Position numbers and translations under genes: made by a program
Notes under the pieces: model-generated
What the model saw: only the letters and a program-made list of their open reading frames with translations
Databases searched by the model: none
What the model was told of the DNA's origin: nothing
Shown: piece by piece, positions 20,382 to 29,945 of the stretch
Position numbering within the stretch: position 1 is the first letter of the stretch
Layout of the letters: every line of letters begins with the position of its first letter
Origin: Rhodoferax lacus
Lineage (GTDB): Bacteria; Pseudomonadota; Gammaproteobacteria; Burkholderiales; Burkholderiaceae_C
Direction: 5' to 3'
Assembly (NCBI RefSeq): GCF_003415675.1
Contig: NZ_QFZK01000005.1
Coordinates: 186,001-250,000, forward strand
DNA length: 64,000 nt

Positions 20382-20458
20382 GGGGCCCCTTGATTTTTCG
20401 AACCCCGATTATCCGGCTGCTCTGGCGCCAAGCCAGTGCCAATCCGCATTTTCTTGAT

Positions 20459-20689
20459 CTAGCTGCGCTGCAAGGCCTGGCGAATCCGCTCTATGGTCTC
20501 TGGCATGGGCGCACGGGTAGACACCTCAAGCCCGAGCTGCCTGGCAATGTCGTTCACACGTGCGGGGTTGAGTGGCAAGCCACCTGCATCGATGGCAGCC
20601 ACCAGATCTCTGGCGCGCTGCTCAGGACTGGGGGGCTTGTTGCCGGGAAGGTAGGCTTTGAGCCAGCGTAAGGTACGTTGGGAGAGCAC
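20459..20689 (-). CDS. Small conserved-looking hypothetical protein
   Basis: 76 residues, GTG start, rich in Arg, Ala and Leu, predicted mostly helical, without membrane segment. A middle stretch PLNPARVNDIARQLGLEV looks like a helix-turn-helix-sized unit but no family is recognised. It lies between ffs and the PhnD-like gene on the same strand, with 77 bp before the latter in which nothing else is seen. Confidence 0.6.
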   Translation of the reverse strand: MLSQRTLRWLKAYLPGNKPPSPEQRARDLVAAIDAGGLPLNPARVNDIARQLGLEVSTRAPMPETIERIRQALQRS

Positions 20690-20723
20690 GACGTCTCACT
20701 GTCAAAACACATTGAATAGGGTT

Positions 20724-20816
20724 GACGAGCCTTACCCCGGCACTGACTCCACAGTTAGGGCTGCTTGGTTCCCCACCTGACCCGGTTGGCCGCTTTGCCA
20801 TGCGGGGAGGCCCGTC
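20724..20816 (-). ncRNA. ffs: Signal recognition particle RNA (4.5S)
   Basis: On the minus strand the conserved SRP domain reads GGGTCAGGTGGGGAACCAAG then CAGCCCTAAC, matching the GGUCAGGUCCGGAAGGAAGCAG core that binds Ffh. The ends GACGGGCC...CCCCGC and GCCGGGG..GGCTCGTC pair to close the hairpin. Length is about 93 nt; ends are approximate. Location beside dnaX is common in proteobacteria. Confidence 0.85.
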
Positions 20817-20891
20817 AGCTTGTATTGTAGTCGAGCCCCGGGCCTTCCGTTGACTGCGCTTGCACAGTGACCTAGCCCGTAGAATCGCGGC

Positions 20892-22919
20892 ATGTCCTAT
20901 CTCGTGCTCGCCCGCAAGTACCGTCCCCGCAATTTCACCGAAATGGTGGGGCAGGACCATGTGGTGCAGGCCCTGAGCAACGCGCTCACCACCCAGCGCC
21001 TGCACCATGCCTATCTGTTCACCGGCACCCGCGGTGTGGGCAAGACCACGGTGTCACGCATCCTGGCCAAGTCGCTCAACTGCCAGGGTGTGGACGGGCA
21101 GGGCGGTATTACCGCTACACCCTGCGGCGTGTGCCAGGCATGTACCGACATCGACAGTGGCCGCTTTGTGGATTACACCGAGCTCGACGCCGCCTCCAAC
21201 CGCGGTGTCGATGAAGTGCAGGCCCTGCTGGAGCAGGCCGTCTACAAGCCGGTGCAGGGACGCTTCAAGGTCTTCATGATCGACGAGGTGCACATGCTCA
21301 CCAACACGGCCTTCAATGCCATGTTGAAAACCCTGGAAGAGCCGCCCGAATACCTGAAGTTTGTGCTGGCCACCACCGACCCGCAAAAGGTGCCGGTCAC
21401 CGTGCTCTCGCGCTGCCTGCAGTTCAATCTGCGACCCATGGCGCCTGAGACCATTCGCGAGCACTTGGTGCAGGTCTTGCAACTGGAAAACGTGAACGCC
21501 GAAGTGCAGGCCCTGCGCCTCCTGGCGCGCGCAGCACGCGGCTCCATGCGCGATGCGCTCAGCCTGACCGATCAGGCAATTGCCTTCGGCTCGGGCCAGT
21601 TGCAGGAGGCCACGGTGCGGCAAATGCTGGGCAGTGTGGACCGCAGCTACGTGTTTCGCCTGATCGGGGCTCTGGCCACCGGTGACGGCAGGCAGGTGGT
21701 GGAGACCTCCGAGACCCTGCGCCTGAACGGCCTGAGTGCTGCCTCCACACTCGAGGAAATGTCCACTGTGCTGCAGCGCATGGCGGTGTTGCAGGCTGCA
21801 GGCCCGGTGGCGGGCGATGAGTCCGACCCCGAGGCCGGCGACCTGGCGCGCCTGGCCGACCTCATGCCAGCAGACGAGACGCAGTTGCTCTACAGCATCT
21901 GCCTGCACGGCCGCGCCGACCTGGGACTGGCGCCCGATGAGTACGCCGCGCTCACCATGGTGCTGCTGCGACTGCTGGCCTTCAAGCCGCCAGCGGAAAA
22001 AAAAACTCTAACGCAGACTGAACCCAGGGCTGCAGCGCCTGCGCAGCCATTGGTGTCTCACCGTGTGGTGCCCGAGCCAGTTGTTGTGCGCCCTCTACCC
22101 GTGGCACCTGCCGAGACGATGTCCGTGCAGCCACCTGCCCCGATCAAGCCGCGCGTGGTGCAACCCTGGGAAGATGCCCCTGCAGAAGAACCCGGTGTAG
22201 TGGTCAGCGGTCCGGGTACGGTCGCGCCTGTTCCTGCGCCCGCACGCCGTCCCCTGGCCCCGGCAATCGCGCCGCCCGAGCCCATCATCGCCGCCGTTCC
22301 GGTTGAGCCTGCGGACGGTATGCCGGCCGGGCAAATGCTGGCAGTGCGTGACAGCGATCCTGCGGCAGACCCTGCATCCGATAGGCCATCCGATGCCAAA
22401 GATGCAGACATCCCGGCAGCACCTGAGATTCGGCTTGCACAGCCTGTTACCCGGGTGATGGCCATGCCCGTGCGCCAGCAAAGCGAGTCGCGTGCAGACC
22501 TGGCGCTGAGTCCCGCGGCACCGGTACTGATTCCGACCGAGGAGGGCGATTTCTGGCATGCCACCGTGCAGCAACTGGTGGCCGCCGAAGCCATTACTGC
22601 CATGGTGCGCGAGCTGGCTTTGCAGTCGCAACTGGTGGCACGCGACACCGACCAGTGGCTGCTGCGCGTGGAGCGCGAGACACTCAACCAGCCCGGATCG
22701 CGCGAGCGCCTGACTGCGGCCCTGCGCAACGCCGGCTTTGACATCAAGCTGGCAGTGGAGATTGGCCGCATCACCGACTGCCCCGCCCGGCGCAATGCGG
22801 CCGCGTCTGAGGAGAAGCAGCGCGCAGCCGAAAAGATCATTCTGGATGACCCGTTTGTGCAGGCTATGGTGCGGGACTTTGGCGCGAAAATCGTGCCCGG
22901 CAGCATCAAGCCCGTCTGA
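20892..22919 (+). CDS. dnaX: DNA polymerase III subunits gamma and tau
   Basis: 675 residues. AAA+ clamp loader module with Walker A GTRGVGKTT, zinc site CGVCQAC, DEVHMLT and sensor-1 LATTDPQKVPVTVLSRC; domain III ends near residue 365. A proline- and alanine-rich linker (about 370-540) leads to the tau-specific domain that binds the helicase and polymerase. An A9 run at 21997-22005 sits at the gamma/tau border, with stops immediately downstream in both other frames (see findings). Divergent from ffs. Confidence 0.97.
   Translation: MSYLVLARKYRPRNFTEMVGQDHVVQALSNALTTQRLHHAYLFTGTRGVGKTTVSRILAKSLNCQGVDGQGGITATPCGVCQACTDIDSGRFVDYTELDAASNRGVDEVQALLEQAVYKPVQGRFKVFMIDEVHMLTNTAFNAMLKTLEEPPEYLKFVLATTDPQKVPVTVLSRCLQFNLRPMAPETIREHLVQVLQLENVNAEVQALRLLARAARGSMRDALSLTDQAIAFGSGQLQEATVRQMLGSVDRSYVFRLIGALATGDGRQVVETSETLRLNGLSAASTLEEMSTVLQRMAVLQAAGPVAGDESDPEAGDLARLADLMPADETQLLYSICLHGRADLGLAPDEYAALTMVLLRLLAFKPPAEKKTLTQTEPRAAAPAQPLVSHRVVPEPVVVRPLPVAPAETMSVQPPAPIKPRVVQPWEDAPAEEPGVVVSGPGTVAPVPAPARRPLAPAIAPPEPIIAAVPVEPADGMPAGQMLAVRDSDPAADPASDRPSDAKDADIPAAPEIRLAQPVTRVMAMPVRQQSESRADLALSPAAPVLIPTEEGDFWHATVQQLVAAEAITAMVRELALQSQLVARDTDQWLLRVERETLNQPGSRERLTAALRNAGFDIKLAVEIGRITDCPARRNAAASEEKQRAAEKIILDDPFVQAMVRDFGAKIVPGSIKPV
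21997..22005 (+). promoter_or_regulatory. A9 slippage tract in dnaX
   Basis: Nine consecutive A residues read GAA AAA AAA ACT in the tau frame. A shift to +1 reaches TAA at 22009-22011; a shift to -1 reaches TGA at 22019-22021. Either would yield a gamma-like product of about 372-376 residues. Slippage itself is inferred. Confidence 0.6.
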
Positions 22920-22949
22920 TTGTATTTTTTAACCCATTGAAGGAAAACC

Positions 22950-23282
22950 ATGTTCAACAAAGGACAACTCGCCGGCCTGATGAAGCAAGCCCAGGCCATG
23001 CAGGACAACATGAAGAAGGCCCAGGACGAGCTCGGCCATATCGACGTCACCGGTGAGTCCGGCGCCGGTCTGGTCAAGGTCACCATGAGCTGCAAGCACG
23101 ACGTCAAACGCGTGCAGATCGACCCCAGCCTGCTGGCCGACGACAAAGACATGCTTGAAGACCTGGTGGCTGCCGCCTTCAACGCCGCTGTGCGCAAAGC
23201 CGAAGAAACCTCGGCCGAAAAAATGGGCAAGATCAGCGCCGGTATGCCGGGCCTGCCCGGCGGCATGAAGTTCCCGTTCTGA
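22950..23282 (+). CDS. ybaB: YbaB/EbfC nucleoid-associated protein
   Basis: 110 residues starting [18 protein letters not shown], with the family's [23 protein letters not shown] and a C-terminal Gly/Pro/Met-rich tail. It binds DNA as a dimer. It sits between dnaX and recR, the conserved dnaX-ybaB-recR order. Confidence 0.97.
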   Translation: MFNKGQLAGLMKQAQAMQDNMKKAQDELGHIDVTGESGAGLVKVTMSCKHDVKRVQIDPSLLADDKDMLEDLVAAAFNAAVRKAEETSAEKMGKISAGMPGLPGGMKFPF

Positions 23283-23301
23283 CGCGACAGCCACACCGCC
23301 C

Positions 23302-23892
23302 ATGTCCGACGCCAACTCGCTGGATGCGCTGATACAGGCCTTGAAGCGCCTGCCCGGCGTTGGCATCAAGTCGGCGCAGCGCATGGCGTTTCATTTGCTG
23401 CAGCATGACCGTGCGGCCGCGCAGTACCTGGCCCGCGCCTTGCAGGACGCCTGTACGCTGGTGAAGCACTGCGAGCTCTGCCACACCTTCACCGAGCACT
23501 CGGTGTGTGCCACCTGCATGGACGAGAAGCGCGACCACACCAAGCTGTGTGTGGTGGAAACCCCGGCCGACCAGTCGGCCATGGAGCGCACCGGTGCCTA
23601 CCATGGGCTGTACTTTGTACTGATGGGCAAGCTCAGTCCGCTCGATGGCATAGGCCCGCACGAGCTGGGTCTGAAGAAGCTTTTTGACCGGGCCTGCGAC
23701 GGTGAGGTGCAGGAGGTCATTCTGGCCACCAACTTCACCGCCGAGGGCGAGGCCACGGCCCATGTCATCAGCGAGGCGCTCAAGGTCCGGGGCATCAAAC
23801 CTACGCGCCTTGCGCGCGGTGTGCCAGTGGGCAGCGAGCTGGAATATGTAGACTTGGGCACCATAGCCCACGCGCTGGTGGACCGGCGCTGA
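23302..23892 (+). CDS. recR: Recombination protein RecR
   Basis: 196 residues: N-terminal helix-hairpin-helix ([17 protein letters not shown]), the four-Cys zinc finger [16 protein letters not shown] at about 54-69, and a Toprim domain with [15 protein letters not shown]. It acts with RecO and RecF to load RecA on gaps. Third gene of dnaX-ybaB-recR. Confidence 0.98.
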   Translation: MSDANSLDALIQALKRLPGVGIKSAQRMAFHLLQHDRAAAQYLARALQDACTLVKHCELCHTFTEHSVCATCMDEKRDHTKLCVVETPADQSAMERTGAYHGLYFVLMGKLSPLDGIGPHELGLKKLFDRACDGEVQEVILATNFTAEGEATAHVISEALKVRGIKPTRLARGVPVGSELEYVDLGTIAHALVDRR

Positions 23893-23933
23893 CGCAGTCT
23901 CCAGCTCTTCTGTTTTTCGAAAGTTGAGAGCCA

Positions 23934-24347
23934 ATGCCTTACGCACATTTTTCGCTGGCCTACTGGTGTGTTTTTGTGGCCGCCTTGCTGCCCATTGTGT
24001 GTGCCGGCATTGCCAAGTGGGGCATGTTCACCACGCCACGCCAACTGGGCGGCTTTGACAACGCCAACCCGCGCACCTGGCTGGCTGGGCTGACTGAGTG
24101 GCGCGCCCGTGCCAACGCAGCTCAGGCCAACTGCTTTGAAGCGCTGCCGTTTTTCATGGGTGCCGTCATCATCGCCCACCAGTTGGGTGCGCACCAGGGG
24201 CGGCTCGATATCCTGGCCTTTCTGTACATCGTGCTGCGTCTGGTCTACGTGATGATGTACCTGGCCAATATGCCCAGCGTGCGCACCGCTGTCTGGGCCG
24301 CCGCCTTTGCGGCCAACATCGCAATCTTGTTTCTCGGCTACCGCTGA
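23934..24347 (+). CDS. MAPEG family membrane protein
   Basis: 137 residues with about four membrane segments. NPRTWLAGLTEWRARANAAQANCFEALPFF is the MAPEG-type signature loop after the first span (about 43-72), followed by LRLVYVMMYL. Bacterial members of this glutathione/eicosanoid family have no settled substrate. It follows recR by 41 bp and converges on mltD. Confidence 0.88.
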   Translation: MPYAHFSLAYWCVFVAALLPIVCAGIAKWGMFTTPRQLGGFDNANPRTWLAGLTEWRARANAAQANCFEALPFFMGAVIIAHQLGAHQGRLDILAFLYIVLRLVYVMMYLANMPSVRTAVWAAAFAANIAILFLGYR

Positions 24348-24351
24348 CGCG

Positions 24352-25908
24352 CTAACCTCGTTTTTTGACAGCCTTTTTGGCTGCGGGTGCTGCTGCTGCG
24401 CGCGCGGGAGCAGCCTTGCTGGCTTTGCCTGGCGGCAAATACAAGATTACTGTCTGCTTGTTCTTGAAGGCGGCTGAAACCGCCACACCGTTCCACTGCG
24501 CCACGCTGGCGGCACTGACCTTGTACTTCAAAGCCACGTTGGCAACCGTGGCGCCCTTGCCGACACGCACACTGGTTTTCCTGAGCACGATTTCCGGCGA
24601 CAGCGTCATCTGGCCGGTATCGGCAACATGGCTGGTCACGTCCTGCCCGCTGTGCGCGCTGCGTGGCACCAGCAGGGCGGAGCCCGGGCGGATCATCATG
24701 CGTGGCGGTATGTTGTTGATGCTGCGAAACTCGGCCTCGCCCATGCCCACCCGTTTGGCGGCATCGGCCGCGCGCATGGTGCTGGGGGCTACCCACACCG
24801 TCCAACTGGCCAGGCGACCGCCGCTATAGGCATCCAGGTTGGCTTGAAACACCTTGGCATTGTCCCAGGGCAGCAGGATCTGGGGTGTGCCGGCTGCCAT
24901 GATGACGGGCTTGTTGACTGAAGGGTTCAGCGCCTTGAAATCTTCCATGGGCACTTCGGCGAGCTTGGCTGCCAGCACGACGTCGATGTCGCGCCGTATC
25001 GTGACGGTATCAAAGTAAGGGTGGTTGCCGATATCGGGCAGGCGCGAATTGAAGCCGCCGGGTTGCGCCACGATGTTCTTGATGGCCTGCAGCTTGGGCA
25101 CATACAGGCGCGTTTCCATGGGCATGCTCAGGTCGGTGTAGCCGGCTTTCAGGCCCGCGCGCTGGTTCTTGCCAATCGCTCTGCCAACGCTGCCCTCCCC
25201 CCAGTTATAGGCGGCCAGCGCCAGATGCCAGTCACCAAACATGTTGTAGAGCTTTTGCAGATAGTCCAGCGCGGCGCGGGTGGAGGCCAGCACGTCGCGG
25301 CGGTCATCGCGAAATACGTTTTGCTTGAGCTCAAAGTCGCGTCCGGTGGCTGGCATGAATTGCCACATGCCAGCAGCCTTTGCGCCTGAAACCGCTTGCG
25401 GATTGAAGGCGCTTTCGACAAAGGGCAGCAGGGCCAGTTCGGTGGGCATGTTGCGCAGTTCGAGCTCTTCGACGATGTAGAACAGGTATTTTTTGGAGCG
25501 CTCGGTCATGCGGAAGATGTAGTCCGGGCGATTGGCATACCACTGTTCACGGTCATGCACCAGGTCGTTGTCCAGGTCGGGCATGGCATAGCCATTGCGA
25601 ATGCGCTCCCACAAATCCCTGGGTGGCGACAAAGATGCCACGGCGCGCGAACTGGCACGCAAGTCGGCGTCCAGATTGGCCTGCAGCTTGGTGTCGCCTG
25701 GAGCCGCAGGTTTGGCATTCGCCGCAGCTGCACGGGCATTTGGAGCGGAAGTTGCGGGTGTCTTGGCCGCGCTGTTGAGTGTGGTGCTGGGCGCCAGCAC
25801 CACAGGGGCGCTGTCGGTCATTACCGGGTCCGGTTTGTGTTCGGCCGTTGCCGCGCAACCCGTGAGCCATACCAGCGCACAAAGGCCTAGCCATTTCAAA
25901 GCATTCAT
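24352..25908 (-). CDS. mltD: Membrane-bound lytic murein transglycosylase D
   Basis: 518 residues. A lipoprotein signal (LVWLTGC, Cys about 18), then a lytic transglycosylase domain with the catalytic Glu in PFVESAFNPQAVSGAKAAGM and GWHLALAAYNWGEGSVGRA-like active-site loops. Two LysM-like peptidoglycan-binding segments follow near the C-terminus, ending in an Ala/Lys tail. The start at 25908 overlaps the gloB stop (ATGA); upstream starts at 25938 and 25926 lie inside gloB and are rejected. Confidence 0.94.
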   Translation of the reverse strand: MNALKWLGLCALVWLTGCAATAEHKPDPVMTDSAPVVLAPSTTLNSAAKTPATSAPNARAAAANAKPAAPGDTKLQANLDADLRASSRAVASLSPPRDLWERIRNGYAMPDLDNDLVHDREQWYANRPDYIFRMTERSKKYLFYIVEELELRNMPTELALLPFVESAFNPQAVSGAKAAGMWQFMPATGRDFELKQNVFRDDRRDVLASTRAALDYLQKLYNMFGDWHLALAAYNWGEGSVGRAIGKNQRAGLKAGYTDLSMPMETRLYVPKLQAIKNIVAQPGGFNSRLPDIGNHPYFDTVTIRRDIDVVLAAKLAEVPMEDFKALNPSVNKPVIMAAGTPQILLPWDNAKVFQANLDAYSGGRLASWTVWVAPSTMRAADAAKRVGMGEAEFRSINNIPPRMMIRPGSALLVPRSAHSGQDVTSHVADTGQMTLSPEIVLRKTSVRVGKGATVANVALKYKVSAASVAQWNGVAVSAAFKNKQTVILYLPPGKASKAAPARAAAAPAAKKAVKKRG

Positions 25909-26675
25909 CGGTAGTCGTTCTTCCATTGGCGCAAGCATGCGAAGGCGCCACTGTTGCGGGTCAGCGCGGCGTCGTGGGCCGTGGCAGAGGCCACCACAGC
26001 GGGCATACGGCTGCGCAGAAAAGGATTGATCTTGCGCTCCAGTGCCATGTTGGAAGGCAGTGTGGGCAGGCCTTTGGCACGCAGGGCTTCACACTGCGCA
26101 CGGTACTGTTGCAGATCGGTGTTGTCGGGCTCCACCGCCGTTGCAAACTTCAGGTTGCTCAGGGTGTACTCATGGGTGCAGCACACGCGGGTGTTGTCGG
26201 GCAGGGCGGCCAGGCTGTCCAGCGAGGCCAGCATTTGCGCCGGGGTTCCCTCAAACAGGCGCCCACAGCCACCGCTGAAAAGCGTGTCGCCACAAAACAG
26301 CAAGGGCACCCCATCCACGGCGTCACAGTAAAAGGCAATATGGCCTGCGGTGTGTCCTGGCACATCCAGCACCTGGAACACCAGCCCGAGTGATGAGTAG
26401 CGATCTCCGCCGCTCAGGCCCTGCAGTGGTCCGGGAATGTTTTCTGTGGCCGGCCCACATACTTGCGCGCCGGTGGTCTTTTGCAGTTCCGCCACGCCAC
26501 CGGTGTGGTCTGCGTGGTGATGGGTGACTAGAATGGATTCGAGTTGCAGGCCCTCACGTTGCAGGGCATCGAGCACGGGCTGGGCGTCACCGGGATCCAC
26601 AACCAACGCCTGGTGGCCATCGTGCAGCATCCAGATGTAGTTGTCAGTGAAAGCGGGCAGCGGAATTAACTTCAT
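25905..26675 (-). CDS. gloB: Hydroxyacylglutathione hydrolase (glyoxalase II)
   Basis: 256 residues beginning [17 protein letters not shown]. The metallo-beta-lactamase motif VTHHHADHTGG binds the two metals, with further ligands in VPGHTAGH and CTHEYTLSNL. It hydrolyses S-lactoylglutathione. The start codon overlaps that of the divergent methyltransferase gene in the palindrome CATG at 26673-26676. Confidence 0.96.
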   Translation of the reverse strand: MKLIPLPAFTDNYIWMLHDGHQALVVDPGDAQPVLDALQREGLQLESILVTHHHADHTGGVAELQKTTGAQVCGPATENIPGPLQGLSGGDRYSSLGLVFQVLDVPGHTAGHIAFYCDAVDGVPLLFCGDTLFSGGCGRLFEGTPAQMLASLDSLAALPDNTRVCCTHEYTLSNLKFATAVEPDNTDLQQYRAQCEALRAKGLPTLPSNMALERKINPFLRSRMPAVVASATAHDAALTRNSGAFACLRQWKNDYR

Positions 26676-27465
26676 GAGCGAAACAATTATAGGTTTGGTT
26701 GATTGGCTGCAGACACCCCCGGGACAGTACCTGCTGGCCTGGGAGCGCGCCCGTCTGGACGCGGCCGTGGCCGATATTTTTGGATACCACGCGTTGCAAC
26801 TTGGCTTGCCGCAAATGGATGCCCTGCATACTAACCGCATGCCGCACCGCTGGTTGGCCCTGAGTCAATGGAGCCCCAGCCCGCAAGGCCATGCGCGTGC
26901 GCCAGCGCTGGTGACTGATTTTTGCGCCTTGCCCTTTGCGTCCAGCAGCCTGGACCTCCTGGTGCTGCCCCATACCCTGGAGTTCAGTGCCGATCCGCAT
27001 GCCACCCTGCGCGAAGTGGAGCGTGTGCTGGTGCCCGAGGGCCGGGTGGTAATTTGCGGCATGAACCCCACCAGCCTGTGGGGCTTCAAGCAGGGGCGCG
27101 GACGCCTGTACCAGCACCTGGGGCAGGGCACGCTGTTCCTGCCCGAAGGCGGCGATTTTCTGGGCCATTGGCGCTTGCGCGACTGGTTGCGTTTGCTGAG
27201 TTTCGAGGTGGAGAGCGCCGAGTTCGGTTGCTACCGGCCTGCCATGCGCAGCGAGAAATGGTTGCGGCGTTTTGCCTGGATGGACCGGGCTGGCGCGCGC
27301 TGGTGGCCCATACTCGGCGCAGCGTATTTTTTGGTGGCGGTGAAGCGTGTGCGGGGCATGCGCCTGTTGGAGCCGGCCTGGAAGGCCAAGCCGGTGCGTG
27401 CGGGCAGTTCCGTGTCCGTGGCCAACCGACTGACTGAATATTCGAATCGGGAGAATGCAGATTGA
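26674..27465 (+). CDS. Class I SAM-dependent methyltransferase
   Basis: 263 residues. The N-terminal [19 protein letters not shown] and [40 protein letters not shown] are typical of a betaproteobacterial methyltransferase that sits next to gloB and rnhA. The usual glycine-rich motif I is poorly conserved and the substrate is unknown. Start chosen at 26674; the upstream GTG at 26641 would lie inside gloB. It is coupled to rnhA through TTGA. Confidence 0.85.
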   Translation: MSETIIGLVDWLQTPPGQYLLAWERARLDAAVADIFGYHALQLGLPQMDALHTNRMPHRWLALSQWSPSPQGHARAPALVTDFCALPFASSSLDLLVLPHTLEFSADPHATLREVERVLVPEGRVVICGMNPTSLWGFKQGRGRLYQHLGQGTLFLPEGGDFLGHWRLRDWLRLLSFEVESAEFGCYRPAMRSEKWLRRFAWMDRAGARWWPILGAAYFLVAVKRVRGMRLLEPAWKAKPVRAGSSVSVANRLTEYSNRENAD

Positions 27466-27920
27466 ATGAAGTGGTGATTTATACGGACGGCGCCTGCAAG
27501 GGCAACCCGGGCCCGGGTGGCTGGGGTGCTTTGCTGCGCTCAGTGGATGGCTCTGAAAAAGAGCTGTGCGGCGGCGAGTTGGGTACCACCAACAACCGCA
27601 TGGAGATGCTGGCGGTGATCGAGGCGCTGAGTGCGCTCAAGCGGCCCTGCAAGGTGGTGCTGCATGTGGACAGCCAATATGTGCTCAAGGGCATTACCGA
27701 GTGGTTGGCTGGCTGGAAGGCCAAGGGCTGGAAGACGGCCGCCAAGCAGCCGGTGAAAAACGTGGACCTGTGGCAGCGCCTGGACGCGCTTGTGGCCAAT
27801 GCGGGCCACACCATCGACTGGCGCTGGGTCAAGGGCCATGCGGGTGACCCAGGCAACGAGCGCGCTGACGGCTTGGCGAACCTGGGGGTGGAAAAGGCGC
27901 TGGCCCAACGACGGGCATAG
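27462..27920 (+). CDS. rnhA: Ribonuclease HI
   Basis: 152 residues. Catalytic Asp in [15 protein letters not shown], Glu in [13 protein letters not shown], Asp in LHVDSQYV and the final Asp in [12 protein letters not shown] are all present. It removes RNA from RNA-DNA hybrids. The best start is TTG at 27462, overlapping the upstream stop and preceded by CGGGAG; a GTG at 27471 is the only nearby alternative. Confidence 0.96.
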   Translation: MNEVVIYTDGACKGNPGPGGWGALLRSVDGSEKELCGGELGTTNNRMEMLAVIEALSALKRPCKVVLHVDSQYVLKGITEWLAGWKAKGWKTAAKQPVKNVDLWQRLDALVANAGHTIDWRWVKGHAGDPGNERADGLANLGVEKALAQRRA

Positions 27921-27934
27921 CTTATTGGATGGCA

Positions 27935-28015
27935 ACCCGGCGCCGGGCCGCCCCTAGCCGGGTTAGCCCCTTGAGGGGGCAGAGAGCTACGCGCAGCGAG
28001 CGAACGTGGGGGCTC
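27935..28015 (+). repeat. Dispersed GC-rich intergenic repeat, copy 2
   Basis: Fills the gap between the convergent rnhA and moeA ends. It contains GCCCCTTGAGGGGGC, an inverted repeat, and ends in CGAACGTGGGGGCT immediately beside the moeA stop. Nearly identical in plan to the copy at 48716-48798. It may terminate transcription from both sides. Confidence 0.75.
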
Positions 28016-29293
28016 TTATATGACGCCGTCAAACATCAGCACGTCGACCTCTTCACCCGCGGCCACGTTGCCTTGGTCGTGGTGCAGCACCAGCAGTCCA
28101 TTGGCCGCAGCCATCGAACTCAGCACGCCAGAGCCCTGTTGCCCGGTGGTGCGCACCTGCAGTTGCCCATTGCTGCCGGTCTGGACGATGGCGCGCTGGT
28201 ATTCGGTGCGCCCGGGCTTTTTGCGCAGGGCTTCCAGGCTGTGGGCTTTGAGCAAAGGGGTTTCCTGCTCAGTCTTGCCCATCATCTGCAATAGCGCAGG
28301 GCGCACAAAGGCCAAGAAGGTCACCATCACCGCCACGGGGTTACCGGGCAGGCCAAACAGCAGGGCCTGGCCAATGCGGCCCACGGCCATGGGGCGGCCC
28401 GGTCGCATGGCAATCCGCCAGAAGGCCACCCCGCTTGCGCCCCCGGCCACGTGTTGCATCACGGCCTTGGTGTGGTCGGCTTCGCCCACGCTGACGCCGC
28501 CGCTGGTGATGATGGCATCGGCCTGTGCTGCCGCCTGTGTGAAGGCGGCTTCCAGTGCGGCCGGATCGTCGCGCACCACACCCATGTCCAGCACCTGCAC
28601 GCCCATGCGGGTGAGCAGGCCAAACAGGGTGTAGCGGTTGCTGTCGTAGACCGCGCCTTCTCGCGGGGCTTCACCCAGACTGAGGATTTCGTCGCCCGTG
28701 GAAAAGAAGGCCACCCGCAGTGGGCGCCGCACCGTGACTTGCGCAATGTTCAGGCTGGCCAACAGGCCCAGAGCCGCGGGGCCCAGGGTGCAGCCCGCCA
28801 GCAGGGCGGGTTTGCCCTGGCACAGGTCTTCGCCCTTGAAGCGGCGGTTGTCACCCTGCCGCAAGGCGCCCGCGGGAATGGTGATGTGCGTGGCGCTTGC
28901 CTGCACCAGTTCTTGCGGCACTACGGTGTCGAGTCCCTCCGGCATCACAGCGCCCGTCATGATCTTCAGGCATTGGGTGTCGCCCAGGCTGCCACTCCAG
29001 GCCTTTCCGGCAAAGGCCGTGCCGGCGATTTCCAGGCTTAGTGGCGCATCGGCCTGCAGCAGTGCGCCGCGAAAGGCATAGCCGTCCATGGCCGAGTTGT
29101 CGTGCGCTGGCACGTTGATGGGGGACACCACGTCCAGAGCCAGCACCCGGCCCAGGGCCGCCTTCAGTGCCACAGTCTCCGTGCCGGTAACAGGTGTGAC
29201 CAACGAGCGCAAAAACTGCAGCGCGGTGTCTGCGCGCAAGGCTTGCGGGTCATAGCCTTGCAAGCTGGCGGCAACTTCTTCCAAGGTTCTCAT
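28016..29293 (-). CDS. moeA: Molybdopterin molybdenumtransferase MoeA
   Basis: 425 residues. Markers are PAHDNSAMDGYAF, the MPT-binding MTGAVMPEGLDTVVPQE, and the MogA-like domain with FFSTGDEI and TSGGVSVGEADHTK. MoeA inserts molybdate into adenylylated molybdopterin. Its ATG overlaps the mobA stop (ATGA), so moaA-mobA-moeA is one operon on the minus strand. Confidence 0.97.
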   Translation of the reverse strand: MRTLEEVAASLQGYDPQALRADTALQFLRSLVTPVTGTETVALKAALGRVLALDVVSPINVPAHDNSAMDGYAFRGALLQADAPLSLEIAGTAFAGKAWSGSLGDTQCLKIMTGAVMPEGLDTVVPQELVQASATHITIPAGALRQGDNRRFKGEDLCQGKPALLAGCTLGPAALGLLASLNIAQVTVRRPLRVAFFSTGDEILSLGEAPREGAVYDSNRYTLFGLLTRMGVQVLDMGVVRDDPAALEAAFTQAAAQADAIITSGGVSVGEADHTKAVMQHVAGGASGVAFWRIAMRPGRPMAVGRIGQALLFGLPGNPVAVMVTFLAFVRPALLQMMGKTEQETPLLKAHSLEALRKKPGRTEYQRAIVQTGSNGQLQVRTTGQQGSGVLSSMAAANGLLVLHHDQGNVAAGEEVDVLMFDGVI

Positions 29294-29943
29294 GTCTTCT
29301 CCAAATCGTGTAGCTCGTCCAGCGTGTTGGCATTGGCAAAAGCGCGCGGGTCGTCGCCCGGTGCATTGAACGGCACCTTGGTTTGACGGTGGCTGGCGGT
29401 CCAGGCGCCAATCTTGCGACCGTCGCTGGCAATAAAACCTTGCAGGCTGCCCAGCAGGCTGCTGCGCACCAGGCAAAACACCGGTTGTGGACGCAGCACC
29501 TGGCTGCCATCTTCCTGTGCATCGGGTGCCATGGCCATGGCGATGTCGGCTTGTTCTGTGCACAGTGCCTGGGCCAGCCGCTCCAGCAGGTCCAGCGGGA
29601 ACAGGGGGGAATCGCAAGGCACGCTGAGCACATAGTCGTAGTAGCCCTGGCACTGCTCCATGGCCACCAGAAAGCCGGCCAGCGGGCCCACGAAGTCGGG
29701 CACGCTGTCACTCCATACCGGCACGCCCAGGCTGGCGTAGGTTGCCAGGTTGCGGTTGGCATTGATGGCGATCAGTCCGGGTGCGCCTGTGGTTTGCTGG
29801 CGCAGGCGATCCAAGGCAATAGCCGCCAGGGTCTGGCCGCGAAAGATTTGCAGGCCCTTGTCCAGGCCGCCCATGCGGGTGGCGCGGCCCCCGGCCAGAA
29901 CCACGGCGCAGATTTTTGCTGCAGGAATCCGGGGAAGGCCCAT
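29290..29943 (-). CDS. mobA: Molybdenum cofactor guanylyltransferase MobA
   Basis: 217 residues. The nucleotide-binding VVLAGGRATRMGGLDKGL and the SVPCDSPLFPLDLLERL (metal-binding Asp) are typical. It attaches GMP to Mo-molybdopterin, giving the bis-MGD cofactor of DMSO reductase-family enzymes. Start at 29943 lies 2 bp after the moaA stop; the longer frame into moaA is rejected. Confidence 0.96.
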   Translation of the reverse strand: MGLPRIPAAKICAVVLAGGRATRMGGLDKGLQIFRGQTLAAIALDRLRQQTTGAPGLIAINANRNLATYASLGVPVWSDSVPDFVGPLAGFLVAMEQCQGYYDYVLSVPCDSPLFPLDLLERLAQALCTEQADIAMAMAPDAQEDGSQVLRPQPVFCLVRSSLLGSLQGFIASDGRKIGAWTASHRQTKVPFNAPGDDPRAFANANTLDELHDLEKT

Positions 29944-29945
29944 GG

